This document shows, in pieces, positions 61,308-64,000 of a stretch of DNA of 64,000 bases. The notes beneath the pieces are model-generated. The model searched no databases. It was given only the letters and a program-made list of their open reading frames with translations, and had not been told where the DNA came from. How positions within the stretch are numbered: the first letter of the stretch is position 1; each line of letters starts with the position of its first letter. The position numbers were made by a program, and so were the translations under genes. The DNA lies in assembly GCF_027924525.1 (NCBI RefSeq), contig NZ_AP027040.1, forward strand, positions 1,426,001 to 1,490,000. Reading direction: 5' to 3'. The DNA comes from Aurantimicrobium sp. INA4. Its GTDB lineage: Bacteria > Actinomycetota > Actinomycetes > Actinomycetales > Microbacteriaceae.

Positions 61308-63365
61308 GTGAGTCCTGAAGAAACACCCACTGGTTCTATTCCTGAATCAAAGTCACCAAAACGCTGGATTATTGGTGACCCTCTCCCCACAGCAATGCTG
61401 GAAGGTGAACTTCTCAAGAAGCGAATAGCCCTTCCCATCTTCGCCAGTGACCCACTTTCTTCGGTGGCATACGCCCCTCAAGAACTGTTGATGATTCTGC
61501 TCATCGGTGGACTTGCCTTCCTCAGCTTTGCGCCGTGGATTGCCGCCTGCGTTATCTTGCTCATGATTGTGGTGATTGCCAGTTATCGCCAACTCATCAA
61601 GGCTTATCCATCAGGCGGTGGTGACTACGAAGTTGCACACAAGAACCTGGGCGAGAAGGCCGGTGTTGTTGTAGCTTCCGCTTTGCTCGTTGACTATGTC
61701 ATGACCGTTGCGGTATCGGTTGCCTCCGGTGTGGACAACATCATTTCCGCTATTCCCGAATTGGCTCCAGAACGCGTTCTTCTTGCCGTTGTCTTCGTCA
61801 TCATTCTGGCCGCCATCAACCTGCGTGGTGTTCGCGAATCAGGTAAAGCCTTTGCTTTCCCGACCTACTTCTTCGTAGCCAGCGTCTTTTTCATGATTGT
61901 GGTCGGCATTGTGCGAACCATCATGGGCGACCCCCCTGTGGCTGAATCTTCTGAATATCTAGTTCAGGGCGAGAATGTAGCCCAAGCTGCGCTTGTTCTC
62001 TTATTGTTGCGCTCCTTTGCCAGCGGTTGTGCTGCGCTCACCGGTGTTGAGGCTATTTCTAACGGAGTTCCTGCCTTCCGCGCTCCCAAGATTAAGAACG
62101 CTCAGACCACACTGGTGATTATGGGAGCCATTGCCATCACATTGTTTGCCGGCCTGATCATCATGGCTTTCATCTCTGGTGTCCGTTATGCCGAAGATGC
62201 CTGCCATCTCATTGGCTTTGCCAACTGTGAGACAACTCCGCAGAGATCCCTCATTGCACAGATTGCCGCCGCTACTTTCGGCAACAACACATTCTTGTTC
62301 TATGCCATTCAGGCTGGAACCGCCTTAGTGCTATTGCTTGCGGCAAATACTGCTTTCAATGGATTCCCACTATTGGGTTCAGTTCTGGCACGCGACGGAT
62401 ATGCACCTAAGTCTCTTGAAACTCGTGGGGACCGCCTGATTTACTCCAACGGTGTTATTTCCTTGGGCTTGGCGGCCATTGTCATTTTGGTTGTTTTCCA
62501 AGCCAACCTCACACAGCTCATTCAGCTGTACATCATCGGTGTTTTCGTGTCCTTCACACTGGGCCAATCCGGCATGGTTGTGCACTGGACCAGACTGCTC
62601 AAGACAAAACCGGACAACCCCGGAAGCATTAAAAGATCACGCTTGATCAACATCACCGGGGCCACGTTCACCGCGACAGTTCTCATCATTGTGACTGTGA
62701 CAAAGTTCACCCACGGAGCCTGGATTGTCTTCTTGGCTATGCCGATTCTCTTCACCCTCATGATTGGTGTGAATCGCTACTACCGTGACGTTGAAGCGGA
62801 AGTCGCAGTTGACGCTGTCACAACCTTCGGCGCGAAGGGTGACCACGCCATTGTGCTGGTGGGCAAGATGCAAAAGCCCATCCTCAAAGCAATCGACTAT
62901 GCGATTGCTGCCCGTCATGATTCCATCGAAGCCGTCCACGTCTCCATTAACGAAGTGGCAACAGCTCGACTTGAACTGGACTGGATACGCCAAAACATCC
63001 ACTTACCGCTGCGCATCATTAGCTCGCCCTATCGCGACCTGAGCTGGCCACTGATTCAGCACATTCGTGAACACCGGGCTCAGCACGGTTCTGAAATCGT
63101 GACAGTGTATTTACCTCAATACATCGTGGGCCACTGGTGGGAGCATGCTCTGCACAACCACAAGGCGCGACGCCTGAAAATGAAACTCATGCTTGAGCAC
63201 GGTGTCACTATCGCACTCGTGCCTTGGCTTCTCGACTCCACAGACCTCATTTATGGTCGCCGCTCTCGTCCGGTGCCCGGACAATCACGTCGTGGAGAAC
63301 CTGTACGTCCCCCCGCACGTAAGCCGATGACACCGGCTAAGCGCGAAAAGACTGACACTGAGTGA
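61308..63365 (+). CDS. KimA-like high-affinity potassium importer (APC superfamily)
   Basis: A 685-residue protein, GTG start. Twelve membrane helices are followed by a cytosolic domain of about 190 residues. Segments that match Bacillus KimA closely are ALPIFASDPLSSVAYAPQEL, SYRQLIKAYPSGGGDYEVAH, KNLGEKAGVVVASALLVDYV, FASGCAALTGVEAISNGVPA and AANTAFNGFPLLGSVLARDG. The tail (EAVHVSINEVATARLELDWI, IRQHEP-like regions) has the USP-like fold. KimA is a K+/H+ symporter controlled by cyclic di-AMP. The fluC gene overlaps its stop. Specificity is inferred from similarity only. Confidence 0.85.
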   Translation: MSPEETPTGSIPESKSPKRWIIGDPLPTAMLEGELLKKRIALPIFASDPLSSVAYAPQELLMILLIGGLAFLSFAPWIAACVILLMIVVIASYRQLIKAYPSGGGDYEVAHKNLGEKAGVVVASALLVDYVMTVAVSVASGVDNIISAIPELAPERVLLAVVFVIILAAINLRGVRESGKAFAFPTYFFVASVFFMIVVGIVRTIMGDPPVAESSEYLVQGENVAQAALVLLLLRSFASGCAALTGVEAISNGVPAFRAPKIKNAQTTLVIMGAIAITLFAGLIIMAFISGVRYAEDACHLIGFANCETTPQRSLIAQIAAATFGNNTFLFYAIQAGTALVLLLAANTAFNGFPLLGSVLARDGYAPKSLETRGDRLIYSNGVISLGLAAIVILVVFQANLTQLIQLYIIGVFVSFTLGQSGMVVHWTRLLKTKPDNPGSIKRSRLINITGATFTATVLIIVTVTKFTHGAWIVFLAMPILFTLMIGVNRYYRDVEAEVAVDAVTTFGAKGDHAIVLVGKMQKPILKAIDYAIAARHDSIEAVHVSINEVATARLELDWIRQNIHLPLRIISSPYRDLSWPLIQHIREHRAQHGSEIVTVYLPQYIVGHWWEHALHNHKARRLKMKLMLEHGVTIALVPWLLDSTDLIYGRRSRPVPGQSRRGEPVRPPARKPMTPAKREKTDTE

Positions 63366-63757
63366 AAGATCTAAAAAAAGATCTCATACCCGTCATCATT
63401 GGTGGTGCACTGGGTACAGCATTACGCATCCTGTTGGACATCATTCTCAGTCTCGTCTTTGCAACTTTCTCGCTCGCTAGCACGATGCTCATCAATGCTG
63501 TGGGCTCATTCGCCTTAGGTTTCTTGGTTGCTGGCCTGTGGGCCAAACCGAAAACTCCTCGCTGGTTCAAGGTAGGCATTGGGCCTGGCCTGCTCGGCGG
63601 TTTCACGACATTCTCTGGTGTGATGTTGCAGGCCTTGCTGATACAGAATCCAATGATGACCGCAGCATTCCTGGCGCTGTCTATTGCGACTAGCCTCTTT
63701 GCTGCAGTGCTCGGAATCTGGCTGGGAACCCCTCGCAAGAAGGGAGCTCGACGATGA
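63362..63757 (+). CDS. Fluoride channel subunit FluC/CrcB, first copy
   Basis: A 131-residue, four-helix membrane protein of the CrcB/FluC family that exports fluoride as a dual-topology dimer. Features are PVIIGGALGTALRILLDIIL, the central INAVGSFALGFLVAGLW with the Asn, and GIGPGLLGGFTTFSGVMLQA containing the Phe-box and Thr. The GTG start overlaps the KimA-like stop by 4 nt (GTGA), and the next fluC overlaps this stop by 4 nt (ATGA). Paired, different subunits usually form a heterodimer. Confidence 0.9.
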   Translation: MKDLKKDLIPVIIGGALGTALRILLDIILSLVFATFSLASTMLINAVGSFALGFLVAGLWAKPKTPRWFKVGIGPGLLGGFTTFSGVMLQALLIQNPMMTAAFLALSIATSLFAAVLGIWLGTPRKKGARR

Positions 63758-64000
63758 ATGCGCTCTCATTTATTCTCGCGATTGTTGCCGGTGGGATCGG
63801 GGCTGGGCTGCGCTATGGCGCAACGGTTGTGCTGCCCCCGAAGAAGGAAGGCTTCCCATTGGCAATTTTTATTATCAATGTGGTGGGCTCATTCCTCATT
63901 GGTATTTTCACTGCGCTATTGATCAACACAGTGCTCTCAACCGAATTGGGATTCATACTGGTAGCAGGTTTCTGCGGAGGATTTACCACGATGAGCACCT
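63754..64000 (+). CDS. Fluoride channel subunit FluC/CrcB, second copy (partial)
   Basis: Runs off the right edge after about 82 codons. It starts MNALSFILAIVAGGIGAGLR, has IFIINVVGSFLIGIFTALL with the conserved Asn, and LVAGFCGGFTTMST, the FluC Gly-Phe-Thr-Thr filter region. It overlaps the first fluC by 4 nt (ATGA), so the two subunits are cotranslated. The C-terminal helix lies outside the window. Confidence 0.9.
   Translation, partial: MNALSFILAIVAGGIGAGLRYGATVVLPPKKEGFPLAIFIINVVGSFLIGIFTALLINTVLSTELGFILVAGFCGGFTTMST

Noticed and set aside
61231-61326. A 32-residue N-terminal extension of the RND permease
   Set aside because: It is basic and not membrane-like, overlaps the divergent KimA-like start, and family members begin close to the first helix.

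Overview
The window reads as chromosomal DNA of a small-genome, high-GC Gram-positive (Actinobacteria, most likely Microbacteriaceae, possibly the freshwater Luna/Aurantimicrobium/Rhodoluna group). Supporting signs are a PcrA helicase, FprA ferredoxin reductase, monomeric isocitrate dehydrogenase, SenX3/RegX3-type phosphate control, MMPL and single-subunit RND exporters, a PurSQL-type FGAM synthase, many GTG starts, tight gene packing and many genes that look leaderless. Base composition looks only moderately GC-rich (low 50s percent by eye, not computed). The assignment is inference from gene content; there is no rRNA here. I saw no prophage, insertion sequence, CRISPR array or pseudogene. 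No gene-free stretch exceeds about 300 bases.

Layout. 1-8.2 kb: end of a VIT-type transporter, pcrA and a glycerophosphodiesterase, a Bax-inhibitor-1 protein, TerC with a small winged-helix protein, an SbtA-like bicarbonate permease and a ChaA-like antiporter. 8.3-8.6 kb: tRNA-Met and tRNA-Thr. 8.7-18.8 kb: GH13 glucosidase, M23 peptidase, inositol-phosphatase-family enzyme, BadF-type sugar kinase, YtcJ-like amidohydrolase, FUSC-like membrane protein, isocitrate dehydrogenase. 19-21.7 kb: MMPL exporter divergent from a MarR regulator with a palindrome between them, then tRNA-Tyr. 21.8-29.1 kb: lytic transglycosylase, YajQ, two serine hydrolases, two class III aminotransferases and a YdeI-like protein.

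29.1-37.1 kb is a phosphate/arsenate island. phoU and pstSCAB run leftward; senX3-regX3 run rightward, followed directly by an aquaporin and an arsenate reductase. PHO-box-like repeats lie upstream of pstS and in the phoU/senX3 gap. 37.1-43.9 kb: FprA, purD-purC, a YczE-like membrane protein, a DUF305 lipoprotein plus CopZ-like chaperone, and a second GH13 glucosidase.

44-47.1 kb is a tryptophan catabolic operon: tryptophan 2,3-dioxygenase, an amidohydrolase-superfamily protein, and kynureninase. The middle gene sits where an N-formylkynurenine formamidase is needed but does not look like KynB or the alpha/beta-hydrolase formamidase. This is the best candidate for an undescribed function in the window. 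47.1-57 kb carries purSQ-DUF3817-purL, an aldo/keto reductase, an HtaA-domain protein with chorismate mutase, DMT exporters, purA, two methyltransferases and pyrE. 58-64 kb ends with an RND exporter and a KimA-like potassium importer coupled to two overlapping FluC fluoride channel genes, the second cut by the window edge.

A recurring signal is a TANNNT hexamer 6-9 nt before the start codon, without a ribosome binding site. This suggests leaderless mRNAs for at least ten genes.
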